Shown piece after piece: positions 27,863 to 36,027 of a stretch of 64,000 nt of DNA. Each line of letters begins with the position of its first letter. The stretch's first letter is position 1. The position numbers and the translations under genes are program-made. The notes beneath the pieces are model-generated. The model saw only the letters and a program-made list of their open reading frames with translations, searched no databases and was not told the origin of the DNA. Source of the DNA: Schauerella fraxinea (lineage in GTDB: Bacteria > Pseudomonadota > Gammaproteobacteria > Burkholderiales > Burkholderiaceae_B); NCBI GenBank assembly GCA_030849965.1, contig JAVDKL010000001.1, positions 2,772,554 through 2,836,553 on the forward strand, written 5' to 3'.

Positions 27863-29290
27863 ATGGCCCTGGTACCCCCGCCCGCACAACCCTCGCTCGA
27901 TGCGCCGTCGTCGCCGACGCCTGCCGCGTCGCCGGGTACGCGGCGCCATGGGTCGGGCAGGCGTTCTCTGTCGGTCGTGGACGCTGTGTGTGTGCTGGTC
28001 GGGGTGGTCGTCGGCGTCGGCATCTTCGGCTTTCCGCCAATGGTGGCCCGCTATGCCGCCACCACCGAAATCTATCTCGGCCTGTGGATCGTGGGCGGCC
28101 TGGTGATGTTGATCGGCGCGCTGTGCTACGCCGAATTGGGCTCGGCCTATCCCGATCATGGCGGCGAGTATCTTTACCTCAATCGTGCCTGGGGACCGCG
28201 CGTCGCCTTGCTGTTTGCCTGGGCACGCGGCACGGTGATGCAAACCGGCGGGATCGCCGTGGTCGCGTTTCTCTATGGCGGTTACGCGCAGCAGTGGATG
28301 CCGTTGGGTCGCTTCGGCATCGCCTGGCATGCCGGCTTATCGGTGATCGCGCTCACGTTGTTAAACATGGCGGGTGCACGGACCTCGCGCACCTTGCAAC
28401 GCATCCTGACAGCCCTCACCCTGCTGGCGCTGATCGGCCTGATCGCCGCCGCGGCCTGGCTGGCCCCCGGGGGCTTGCCCCCCTCCGCCGCCGGCGATGC
28501 CGTGACCGCGGGCATCCGCGACGCACCGATCGCAGGCTCGCTGGGCATGGGGATGGTATTCGTCCTGCTCACGTTCGGTGGCTGGAACGAAGCCGCTTAT
28601 TTATCGGGCGAACTGCGCAACCCGGCGCGCAACGTGAGCCGTGTGCTGTTCTTGGGCACCGGCCTGGTGGCAGTGCTCTACATCCTGACCAACCTGGCGT
28701 TTTTGCGGCTGTTTGGCCTGGAGCAATTGCGCGAAGCCGACGCGATCGGGCTCGACGTGATGCGGGTGGTCGCCGGCCCCTACGGCGCCTGGGTGCTGGG
28801 CATCCTGATCTGCTGCACCGCGTTGACCACCATGAACGCCACCATCATGACCGGCGCCCGCGTTTATGCCGCGCTTGGCCGCGATGTACCTCGGCTCGCG
28901 CCGCTTGCCCGTTGGAGCCAGGCCGGCCGTGCGCCCATCGCTGCACTCGTGTTGCAAGCGGGATTGACGTTATTGCTGGTGCTGTATGGCGCGTTCACGC
29001 CCAACGGGGTCGAGGCAATGGTGGCGGTCACGGCGCCCGCCTTCTGGCTCTTCATGACCTTGGTGGCCGGATCCGTTTGGCGGCTGCGGCGACTGGATCC
29101 CGACCGGCATCGCCCGTTTCGCGTGCCAGGCTATCCGTTTACACCGATGCTGTTTGCGCTCACCTGCGCTGCCTTGGCGGTGGCCAGTGCACTCTATGCC
29201 GGGGCCGGCACTGTCTTGGGCTTGCTGATCGTGGCCGCGGGCTGGCCACTGTGCCGGCTATACAGCCAGCGCGCGACTGCCGCAGTGTGA
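27863..29290 (+). CDS. APC-family amino-acid permease
   Basis: A 475-residue permease with about twelve membrane segments after a 38-residue polar N-terminus. Motifs include VDAVCVLVGVVVGVGIFGFP, IGALCYAELGSAYPDHGGEY, GWNEAAYLSGELRNPARNV and NATIMTGARVYAALGRDVP, all typical of the amino acid-polyamine-organocation superfamily. ATG 27863 has AAGG nine bases upstream; a frame from ATG 27827 is also open but has no ribosome site. Substrate unknown. Confidence 0.9.
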   Translation: MALVPPPAQPSLDAPSSPTPAASPGTRRHGSGRRSLSVVDAVCVLVGVVVGVGIFGFPPMVARYAATTEIYLGLWIVGGLVMLIGALCYAELGSAYPDHGGEYLYLNRAWGPRVALLFAWARGTVMQTGGIAVVAFLYGGYAQQWMPLGRFGIAWHAGLSVIALTLLNMAGARTSRTLQRILTALTLLALIGLIAAAAWLAPGGLPPSAAGDAVTAGIRDAPIAGSLGMGMVFVLLTFGGWNEAAYLSGELRNPARNVSRVLFLGTGLVAVLYILTNLAFLRLFGLEQLREADAIGLDVMRVVAGPYGAWVLGILICCTALTTMNATIMTGARVYAALGRDVPRLAPLARWSQAGRAPIAALVLQAGLTLLLVLYGAFTPNGVEAMVAVTAPAFWLFMTLVAGSVWRLRRLDPDRHRPFRVPGYPFTPMLFALTCAALAVASALYAGAGTVLGLLIVAAGWPLCRLYSQRATAAV

Positions 29291-29456
29291 AGGCGAACCC
29301 GATGCGTGCTTAAGGCGGCACAGCGGTACGCGAACCAAGGCAACAGCCGCGCGAGCGGCACCCCCATCCACGAATATCTAGACTTTGTAGGCGGCAAGCG
29401 CTTGGTTTTTTGAGACCGCCTCGATGCGCCCGTCGGTAAGCGGCGCGGGCCTGCCA

Positions 29457-29945
29457 TCAGCCACGCAAACTCTCCAGATAAATCGCGCACAGCGCTTCCA
29501 TGCCGACGCGATCGTCCTCATCGAAGCGCCCTGCCACCGGGCTATCCACATCCCACACACCGATCAATTCGCCATCGTGCACCAGCGGCACCACCACTTC
29601 CGAGCGCGACGCCGCATCGCAGGCGATATGGCCAGGAAACGCATGCACATCGGGCACGACTTGCGATTGGCGCTGACTGGCCGCCGCCCCGCACACCCCG
29701 CGATCGAGCGGAATCCGCACGCAGGCCGGGCGGCCCTGGAAGGGGCCCAGCACGAGCTCCGTGCCGTCGAAAAAGTAGAACCCCACCCAATTCAAATCGG
29801 GCAACGTCTCGAACGCCAAGGCGCTTAGATTGGCGGCATTGGCGATGCGGTCGTGTTCGCCGGCGAGCAGCGCGCGGGCGTGCCCGGCCAACGCTTCGTA
29901 GCGTGCAGCCTTGGTATCGCCATCCAGAATCAAGCGGTCAAACAT
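29457..29945 (-). CDS. msrC: Free methionine-(R)-sulfoxide reductase (GAF domain)
   Basis: A 162-residue single GAF-domain enzyme that reduces free Met-R-O. The three functional cysteines are seen in RPACVRIPLDRGVCGAAA (two) and GHIACDAASRSEVVVPL (one). LNWVGFYFFDG and LIGVWDVDSP are the substrate-pocket segments. ATG 29945 is favoured by an upstream purine-rich site and the usual length. It is convergent with the permease gene. Confidence 0.93.
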   Translation of the reverse strand: MFDRLILDGDTKAARYEALAGHARALLAGEHDRIANAANLSALAFETLPDLNWVGFYFFDGTELVLGPFQGRPACVRIPLDRGVCGAAASQRQSQVVPDVHAFPGHIACDAASRSEVVVPLVHDGELIGVWDVDSPVAGRFDEDDRVGMEALCAIYLESLRG

Positions 29946-30081
29946 GATCTCGTTCCATCGAAAAACCCAGCGGTAATCCGATATTTTAGGCGCGTGCACG
30001 ATCCGCGCTTGCCGATATCCCGCCTAAAAGTGGGACAATCTTTCTTTCCTTTTCGCTTCGCGCCCGCCAGAACGCCGCCTC

Positions 30082-31284
30082 ATGGACACCCCTCTCGACT
30101 CTGCCTGCACTTTTTCCGAACGCGCTCAGCAACTGACCAGTTCCGCCATTCGCGAGATCCTTAAAGTTACGGAGCGCCCCGATATCACGTCGTTTGCGGG
30201 CGGACTGCCGGCACCGGACGGGTTTCCGGCGGAAGTGGTACGGCAGGCATTCGATCGCGTGCTGACCGAGCAACCGCGCACGGCATTGCAGTACGGTCCC
30301 ACCGAGGGCTACGCACCGCTGCGCGCGTGGGTGGCCGATGACCTGAATCGCAATGGCGCGCGCGTCACGCCCGACGAGATCCTGATCGTTTCCGGCTCGC
30401 AGCAAGCGCTGGATCTGCTGGGCAAAGTGCTCATCGACAAAGACAGCAAAGTGCTGGTCGAAACGCCCAGCTACCTGGGCGCCTTGCAGTCGTTCAGCCT
30501 GTACCAACCGCAGTATGCGTCGGTCGCAACCGACGACGGCGGCCTGGTGCCCGAAGCGATCACACCGGCGTTGGCCGAGGGTGCGCGTTTTCTGTATGCC
30601 CTGCCCAATTTTCAGAATCCAACCGGGCGCACACTGAATGCCGCGCGCCGCCAGGACCTGGTCACGCAAGCCGCGCGATTGGGCCTGCCCGTGGTGGAGG
30701 ACGATCCCTACGGCGAGCTGCGATACGCGGGCGAGCACGCGCCCAGCTTGTTGTCGCTCGCACCGGCCGCAGGCGCCAATGTGATCCGCCTGGGTTCCTT
30801 CTCGAAAGTGCTGGCCCCTGGGCTTCGGCTGGGCTATATCGCCGCCAACCGGGCCATCATCAATAAGCTCGTCCAGGCCAAGCAAGCCACCGATCTGCAC
30901 ACCTCCACGCTCACGCAAATGGCGGTGTACGAGATCGTCAAAGACGGCTTCCTGACACAGCACCTGCCCGTGGTGCGCGAGTTGTACCGCAAGCAATGCG
31001 GCTACATGCTGGACGCGATCGCCGAACACTTTCCGTCCGACGTCGCTTACACACGGCCCGAAGGCGGCATGTTCATCTGGGTCACGCTGCCCTCCCACAT
31101 CGACAGCAGCGTGTTGCTCGCGCAGGCGATCGCGGAAAAAGTCGCGTTCGTGCCGGGCGCGCCCTTCTATGCCTCAGCACCCGTCCACAATACGTTGCGA
31201 CTGAGTTTCGTGACCGTGCCCGAGGCGAAGATCCGCGCCGGCATTGCCACGCTTGGCCGCCTGATCGCCAATTACGGACGCTGA
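30082..31284 (+). CDS. PLP-dependent aminotransferase, class I/II (LysN/MocR-like fold)
   Basis: A 400-residue aminotransferase. PLP is bound by the Lys in IRLGSFSKVLAPGLRLGYI. VSGSQQALDLLGKVL binds the phosphate, NFQNPTGRTL contributes the Asn, and VVEDDPYGELRY the Asp. The closest well-known types are 2-aminoadipate and aromatic/branched-chain aminotransferases; the exact substrate cannot be told. The ATG has no strong ribosome site. ubiA starts three bases after its stop, so they share a message. Confidence 0.9.
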   Translation: MDTPLDSACTFSERAQQLTSSAIREILKVTERPDITSFAGGLPAPDGFPAEVVRQAFDRVLTEQPRTALQYGPTEGYAPLRAWVADDLNRNGARVTPDEILIVSGSQQALDLLGKVLIDKDSKVLVETPSYLGALQSFSLYQPQYASVATDDGGLVPEAITPALAEGARFLYALPNFQNPTGRTLNAARRQDLVTQAARLGLPVVEDDPYGELRYAGEHAPSLLSLAPAAGANVIRLGSFSKVLAPGLRLGYIAANRAIINKLVQAKQATDLHTSTLTQMAVYEIVKDGFLTQHLPVVRELYRKQCGYMLDAIAEHFPSDVAYTRPEGGMFIWVTLPSHIDSSVLLAQAIAEKVAFVPGAPFYASAPVHNTLRLSFVTVPEAKIRAGIATLGRLIANYGR

Positions 31285-31287
31285 TCC

Positions 31288-32211
31288 ATGGCCGTTACCG
31301 CTCGCCCCGCCCCCGATCTGAACGACATCACTGCCGACGATTGGGTCGCGCGCTGGCTTCCTGCGTCGTGGGGGCCTTATGCGCGACTGTGCCGCCTCGA
31401 CCGGCCCATCGGAACGTGGCTGACGTTGCTGCCTTGCCTGGCGGCATTGGTGCAAGCGTCCTCAGGGCTGCCCACCCTCGCACGGCTCATCATTTTTTCG
31501 CTAGGCGCCCTGCTCATGCGCGGCGTGGGCTGCACGATCAACGACATCTGCGATCGCGACATCGATCAGCATGTCGAACGCACGCGCTTCCGGCCGCTGA
31601 CCAGCGGGCAGATCACCCTGAAAAAAGCGCTGTGGTTTCTGTTTGCCCAATTGGTCGTCTGCGCCGTGCTACTGTTCTTCATCAATCCGATGAGCCGCTG
31701 GCTGGCGGTGGCCTTGCTGCCCATCGTTTTCATTTATCCGCTGTGCAAACGCTTCACGTATTGGCCACAGGCAGTGCTGGGTATCGCGTTCAACTGGGGC
31801 ATGCTGATGGCGTGGTCCGACGTGCACAATGCCGTCCCGCTGGCTGCTATCGCGATGTGGTTTGGCGCGGTGTTGTGGCAGATTGGTTATGACACCATCT
31901 ATGCTTACGTGGACGTGCGCGACGATGCACAACTCGGCCTGCATTCCACCGCGCTGCGCTTCGGCGCCAATGGCAAGGTGTGGGTGAGCGGCTTCTACGT
32001 CGCTACCATTGCCTTGTGGACGTGGGGGGGATGGGCCATCGCCATGCATCCGGCGTATTACATCGGCATGGCCGCCATCGCCATCCACTTGTTCTGGCAA
32101 CTCGCCAGATTCGACTTGAAGCGGCCTGAGCAAAACTTCATGTTGTTTCGCGCCAACCTCTGGACCGGTGCGCTACTGGTCGCTGCTGCGCTGGTGGGCA
32201 CCCTGCTGTAA
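31288..32211 (+). CDS. ubiA: 4-hydroxybenzoate octaprenyltransferase
   Basis: A 307-residue membrane prenyltransferase of ubiquinone synthesis that attaches the octaprenyl chain to 4-hydroxybenzoate. The first Asp-rich motif is CTINDICDRDIDQHVERT and the second IYAYVDVRDDAQLGLHST; both are intact. About nine membrane segments. Placed directly behind the aminotransferase gene. Confidence 0.95.
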   Translation: MAVTARPAPDLNDITADDWVARWLPASWGPYARLCRLDRPIGTWLTLLPCLAALVQASSGLPTLARLIIFSLGALLMRGVGCTINDICDRDIDQHVERTRFRPLTSGQITLKKALWFLFAQLVVCAVLLFFINPMSRWLAVALLPIVFIYPLCKRFTYWPQAVLGIAFNWGMLMAWSDVHNAVPLAAIAMWFGAVLWQIGYDTIYAYVDVRDDAQLGLHSTALRFGANGKVWVSGFYVATIALWTWGGWAIAMHPAYYIGMAAIAIHLFWQLARFDLKRPEQNFMLFRANLWTGALLVAAALVGTLL

Positions 32212-32449
32212 AGAAGGATTGCTGCGGGACAGCAACGTGTTGCAAATCGCGTCTCGCGTTACCAATATTCGTAGTTTACCGGGGCAAAGACGCTTATTAC
32301 CCGATATTTTGGGATAATGTTTTGCGGTTATAAGGGTTTATCCTAGGTCTCGATAGGTTCACAATTCAGTCATCAAGTCGTCACACACGACGCAAAGACG
32401 ATAAGACCCCAGCGCAAGACGCGCTGAGACAATTGACTGGAGATTTACC

Positions 32450-32839
32450 ATGAAGACCCTTACCACTGCCCTAGTTCTTTCCCTTTCGCTGATTGGTGTG
32501 AGCGCACAAGCCGCCGACCTCGGCCATGACAAGACGCGTGCTGAAGTCGTCGCCGAACTGCAACAAGCCAAGGCTGACGGTAGCTACACCTTCGGTAACC
32601 TGGAATACCCCGCTCCGATCGTTCAACGTTCGAGCCTGACCCGCGCTGAAGTTCAAACCGAATTGGCCGCCGCTCAAAACAACGGCGAAGTGACCTTCGG
32701 TACGCTGGACTACCCGCCCCAAGTCGCCCAAACCGGCGCAACCGAAAGCCGCGCTCAAGTCGTGCAAGAACTGCGTCAAGCCAAGGCTGACGGCACCTAC
32801 ACGTTCGGCACGTTGGACTATCCGCCCACGAAGGGCTAA
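32450..32839 (+). CDS. DUF4148 secreted protein with three tandem repeats
   Basis: A 129-residue protein with a signal peptide (cleavage after SAQAA). The mature part is built from three copies of a unit of about 35 residues with the pattern RAEV-x-EL-QAKADGSYTFG-x-LEYP. The repeats end EYPAP, DYPPQ and DYPPT. DUF4148 proteins are small, probably periplasmic or surface proteins of Burkholderiales with unknown role. ATG with a CTGGAGATT site. The 238 bases upstream are AT-rich and hold the promoter. Confidence 0.9.
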   Translation: MKTLTTALVLSLSLIGVSAQAADLGHDKTRAEVVAELQQAKADGSYTFGNLEYPAPIVQRSSLTRAEVQTELAAAQNNGEVTFGTLDYPPQVAQTGATESRAQVVQELRQAKADGTYTFGTLDYPPTKG

Positions 32840-32927
32840 TTGACAGCGCCACGCGCCTCGGCGATCCGCGGTGCGATCCGCTGGCAACGGACATGCATCT
32901 CCGCGCATGTGTTTGAGTGGAAGCAAG

Positions 32928-33060
32928 ACCAGCAGTAGCAGTACATGCAGTCGCAGTAATCGACGTTGTTGAGTAGACAGTACATGCAGTACCCGTAGTT
33001 CAAGTATTACCTGTAGTTCATGTATTACCCCTCGCAGTACCGATGCTGATCAGCAGTACA
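32928..33060 (+). repeat. Short direct repeats downstream of the DUF4148 gene
   Basis: CAGTACATGCAGT occurs at 32939-32951 and 32978-32990. GTAGTTCAAGTATTACC (32995-33011) recurs with one change at 33013-33029. GCAGTA is scattered throughout. No gene fits here. It lies between the DUF4148 stop and a strong terminator, so it would be part of a 3' untranslated region or a small RNA. Confidence 0.6.
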
Positions 33061-33096
33061 TACGGCCTCGAAGTCATGGGGTGCGTACGCAGTAGA

Positions 33097-33133
33097 TAGG
33101 CCTCCCGGTCGTAAACGGGAGGCCTATTTTTTT
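33097..33133 (+). terminator. Strong Rho-independent terminator
   Basis: TAGGCCTCCCG (33097-33107) pairs perfectly with CGGGAGGCCTA (33116-33126) around an 8-base loop, followed by seven T. It reads on the plus strand and ends a transcript that would begin at or before the DUF4148 gene. Confidence 0.9.
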
Positions 33134-33170
33134 ACCGCTTTGCACTGGCTTGTTTAGCCTGCGCCTTCCG

Positions 33171-33243
33171 CCGATACCAGCGATACCTGCGATACCGGTG
33201 ATACACCGATACCACCGATAAACCGATAAACCGATACCAGCCG
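33171..33243. repeat. Degenerate 9-bp tandem repeat (ACCGATACC-like)
   Basis: About eight consecutive copies of a 9-base unit of the form NNCGATACC, some changed to ACCGATAAA. It fills the gap between the terminator and the 3' end of the BCCT gene. No open frame of note uses it. Confidence 0.7.
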
Positions 33244-33279
33244 AACACAGCTTTCAAACAGCGGTTAGCCAGCCACCGC

Positions 33280-35253
33280 CTACTGCGTCGTGTAAAGATA
33301 ATGCCGGAAGCGGTCGTAATGGTTAATCACGTCGGCAATAAGCTGATCGCCGCTGTAGCCATAGATATCGTAGCCACGCCCGCCCTGCGTCAAGAAAACC
33401 TCAGCGCGATAAAAACGTCGGCGAGGGTTCGTCGTACTGCCCGAATCCGACAACGCAAAAGCGGGAATCGCCTGGCTCACGGCACGCACCGCATAAATAA
33501 ACTCCGGTGTGTTTTCACCATGCACCACTTTCAATTGCACGCCGTCTTCCAGCATCTCGGTTTCGGCCGCCAGCTCACGCTTTTGCAGTTCGGCCACCAC
33601 AGCCGCCAATGCCGGTGTCACGGTCGATGCGAAGTACTTGTCGATCTGCGATTTGTTGGGGTGACTGATGATGGCGCTCAGTCGGCGGCGCCACGGCACG
33701 GCACCCTCGCTCGGCATCAGCGGCACCGATTGCAATCGCGCACTCGCCTGCATCGATGCCTCGTCGTTCAGCGCCTTCCATATCCCCCAACACATGAATA
33801 GCATCACGATCGCCAACGGCAACGCCGCAATCACAGCCGCCATCTGCACCGCTTCCAGCCCGCCCAAGAGCAACAGGCAACCGGCAAAAGCCCCGCAAGT
33901 GATCGCCCAGAAAACACGCAACCACAACGCCGGCTCTTCCTCGCCGGACTTCGCGGTGATCATGGCAATCACCAGTGCGCCTGCATCCGATGCCGTCACG
34001 AAATACACGGCGACCAGCAGCCCGGTAATCCACGCCAATACCGTCGAGAACGGCAGATATTCAAATACCGTGAAGAGCGCAATCGGCATATTGTCGGCAA
34101 CGGTTTTCGAAATCGCGCCGCCGGCCTGATGGATATCGAGCCAGATGGCCAGATCGCCAAAAATCGTAAACCAGATAAAGCTGAACCCCGCCGGGGCAAA
34201 CAGCACGCCGAGCAAAAATTGTCGAATCGTGCGTCCACGCGAAATCCGGGCGATGAACATCCCCACGAACGGCGACCATGAAATCCACCATCCCCAGTAG
34301 AAGAGCGTCCACTTGCCTGCCCACTCCGAGGGCTCGTACGCAAAGCTATGAAACGTGCGCCCGATGAATCCATTGAGATAAAGGCCGATATTCTCGACAA
34401 ACGCCTGCAGCAGGAAGGCAGTGGGTCCAAGCGCCAGCAGCAATGCCATCAAGATGAACGACACGATCAAGATCAGCTCGCTCAAACGCCGGATCCCGTT
34501 ATCCAGCCCGGTCGCTACCGTGAGCGTTGCCAACAACGTGACCACTGCAATCAAAATGAGCTGAATATTGAGCGTTTGCGGCAGATCGAAAAGATAGAAC
34601 AGGCTGGCATTCAGTTGCGACACGCCCAAACCTAACGACGTCGCCAGGCCCGCCATCGTTCCGACGACCGCAAAAATATCGATCAGATCGCCGATGGGAC
34701 CATGGATGCGATCGCCCAGCAGGGGGTGAAACGCCGAGCGCAATGTGAGCGGTTGGCCTCGGCGATAACCAAAATACGCCAGCGCCAATCCCAGCACGGC
34801 ATAAATCGCCCACGCATGCACGCCCCAATGGAAAAACGTGATCTCCATCGCGTCGCGTGCCGCCTGCGGCGACATGGCTTCGGCCACCGGCGGCTTTGAA
34901 AAGTGTGTGATCGGTTCGGCGACGCCATAGAAAACGATGCCGATGCCCATGCCGGCACTGAAGAGCATGGCGACCCACGTGCCGTAACTGTAGTCAGGCG
35001 TGGATTCGTCGGGTCCGAGTTTGATGCGACCAAAGGGGCTGATGGCCAGCCCTAACAAGAACAAGACGAAGATGCCCACCGACAGTAAATAGAACCAGCC
35101 GGCTTCAGCGATGATCCAATCGTTGGCGTGCGTGAAGACGGCCTTGGCCTGCTCTGGCAATAGGCTCGCATAAACGATCAGGCCCAGCGCAATGAGGGCT
35201 GAGCCCGTAAACGTAACCGGCGCGATCGTGTTGCGCCATGAAGTTTGCTGCAT
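33280..35253 (-). CDS. betT: BCCT-family transporter (BetT-like, choline)
   Basis: A 657-residue sodium- or proton-coupled betaine/choline/carnitine transporter. Twelve membrane segments include the family motifs GMGIGIVFYGVAEPITHF, ITFFHWGVHAWAIYAVLGLA and TLFYWGWWISWSPFVGMFIA. A cytoplasmic tail of about 150 residues ends GYDIYGYSGDQLIADVINHY, like the osmosensing tail of E. coli BetT. ATG 35253 has a good GGGAGAA site. betT as symbol is likely but rests on the long tail and motifs only; no betAB genes are near. Confidence 0.85.
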   Translation of the reverse strand: MQQTSWRNTIAPVTFTGSALIALGLIVYASLLPEQAKAVFTHANDWIIAEAGWFYLLSVGIFVLFLLGLAISPFGRIKLGPDESTPDYSYGTWVAMLFSAGMGIGIVFYGVAEPITHFSKPPVAEAMSPQAARDAMEITFFHWGVHAWAIYAVLGLALAYFGYRRGQPLTLRSAFHPLLGDRIHGPIGDLIDIFAVVGTMAGLATSLGLGVSQLNASLFYLFDLPQTLNIQLILIAVVTLLATLTVATGLDNGIRRLSELILIVSFILMALLLALGPTAFLLQAFVENIGLYLNGFIGRTFHSFAYEPSEWAGKWTLFYWGWWISWSPFVGMFIARISRGRTIRQFLLGVLFAPAGFSFIWFTIFGDLAIWLDIHQAGGAISKTVADNMPIALFTVFEYLPFSTVLAWITGLLVAVYFVTASDAGALVIAMITAKSGEEEPALWLRVFWAITCGAFAGCLLLLGGLEAVQMAAVIAALPLAIVMLFMCWGIWKALNDEASMQASARLQSVPLMPSEGAVPWRRRLSAIISHPNKSQIDKYFASTVTPALAAVVAELQKRELAAETEMLEDGVQLKVVHGENTPEFIYAVRAVSQAIPAFALSDSGSTTNPRRRFYRAEVFLTQGGRGYDIYGYSGDQLIADVINHYDRFRHYLYTTQ

Positions 35254-35304
35254 GTGAATTCTCCCGACGCCAGCTCGCATCGGAAGAAAGGGGAATGCGG
35301 CCGG

Positions 35305-35331
35305 CGATTCTCCCAGTTAGCGGGAGTATCG
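35305..35331. promoter_or_regulatory. Inverted repeat upstream of the BCCT gene (possible operator)
   Basis: CGATTCTCCC (35305-35314) and GGGAGTATCG (35322-35331) match at 9 of 10 positions around a 7-base spacer, 52 bases upstream of the transporter ATG. It could bind a repressor, or act as a weak terminator for the glycine-zipper gene. No T-run. Confidence 0.4.
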
Positions 35332-35412
35332 AACTTTGCCGACCGTCACACCAGCACTGCTACACCCTGTTTACGCATTGGCATTCCGGATACAAACGCC
35401 CAGAGGCAGAAA

Positions 35413-35760
35413 TCAATGACGGTGATGGTGACGCTTGTTCTTCCAATGGCGGCGATCATCGTGATGTTTGCGATAACCGGCGCGACGGTAGTCGTCGTGG
35501 CGGCGATCGCCGCGGTCCCAGTTGCGACGTCCGCGACGATCATCGTCGTCGGTAATCACGTGACCCAGTACACCACCCGCCGCCGCCCCGCCCACGGTGA
35601 CCCAGGGGTCGCCCTCGGACAACAACGCGCCGGCCACGCCCCCCAGGCCCGCACCGATCACGGTATTACGCGTTTGCTTATCTGCCCATGCAGCGCCGCT
35701 CACGCCCAGGGCGAGAACGGCAACGAGGAAAGCCTGACTCATACGTTTGGTGATGCTCAT
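35413..35760 (-). CDS. Glycine-zipper protein with His/Arg-rich tail
   Basis: A 115-residue exported protein. The signal peptide ends near SGAAWA. The next 45 residues are a glycine-zipper segment (VIGAGLGGVAGALL and VGGAAAGGVLGHVI), and the last 45 are extremely basic and His/Asp-rich (RRNWDRGDRRHDDY, then HWKNKRHHHRH). Glycine-zipper proteins insert in or lie against the outer membrane; the tail might bind metal or anionic LPS. ATG at 35760 has a short AGAATAAAAA upstream. No partner gene recognised. Confidence 0.8.
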   Translation of the reverse strand: MSITKRMSQAFLVAVLALGVSGAAWADKQTRNTVIGAGLGGVAGALLSEGDPWVTVGGAAAGGVLGHVITDDDDRRGRRNWDRGDRRHDDYRRAGYRKHHDDRRHWKNKRHHHRH

Positions 35761-35950
35761 TTTTTATTCTCCAATCGACGCCGTCGAAACCCGCATATAT
35801 CGGCGTTGAATGGAAATTAGCATCGCTTTCGTGTGTCTGTCGCTGCTATCGAGATACCGGGTGTATAAGCTGTTTCAGTGGCTTTCGGAAGCGATAAATC
35901 CGTTTCGATCTATAGCAAAACCGAGCGAATGGCGGCGCAATTCGAGAGTA

Positions 35951-35985
35951 CGCCGCGCCTTTGCAGTATCCGCCCAGGCGCGGCG
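35951..35985. terminator. Stem-loop downstream of htrA
   Basis: CGCCGCGCCT (35951-35960) pairs perfectly with AGGCGCGGCG (35976-35985) around a 15-base loop, about 45 bases past the htrA stop. It lacks a T-run, so termination is only likely. Confidence 0.45.
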
Positions 35986-36027
35986 CGTGGCCTGTCATAG
36001 CCAGCATGCCCGCGTGGTTCCCGAGCG

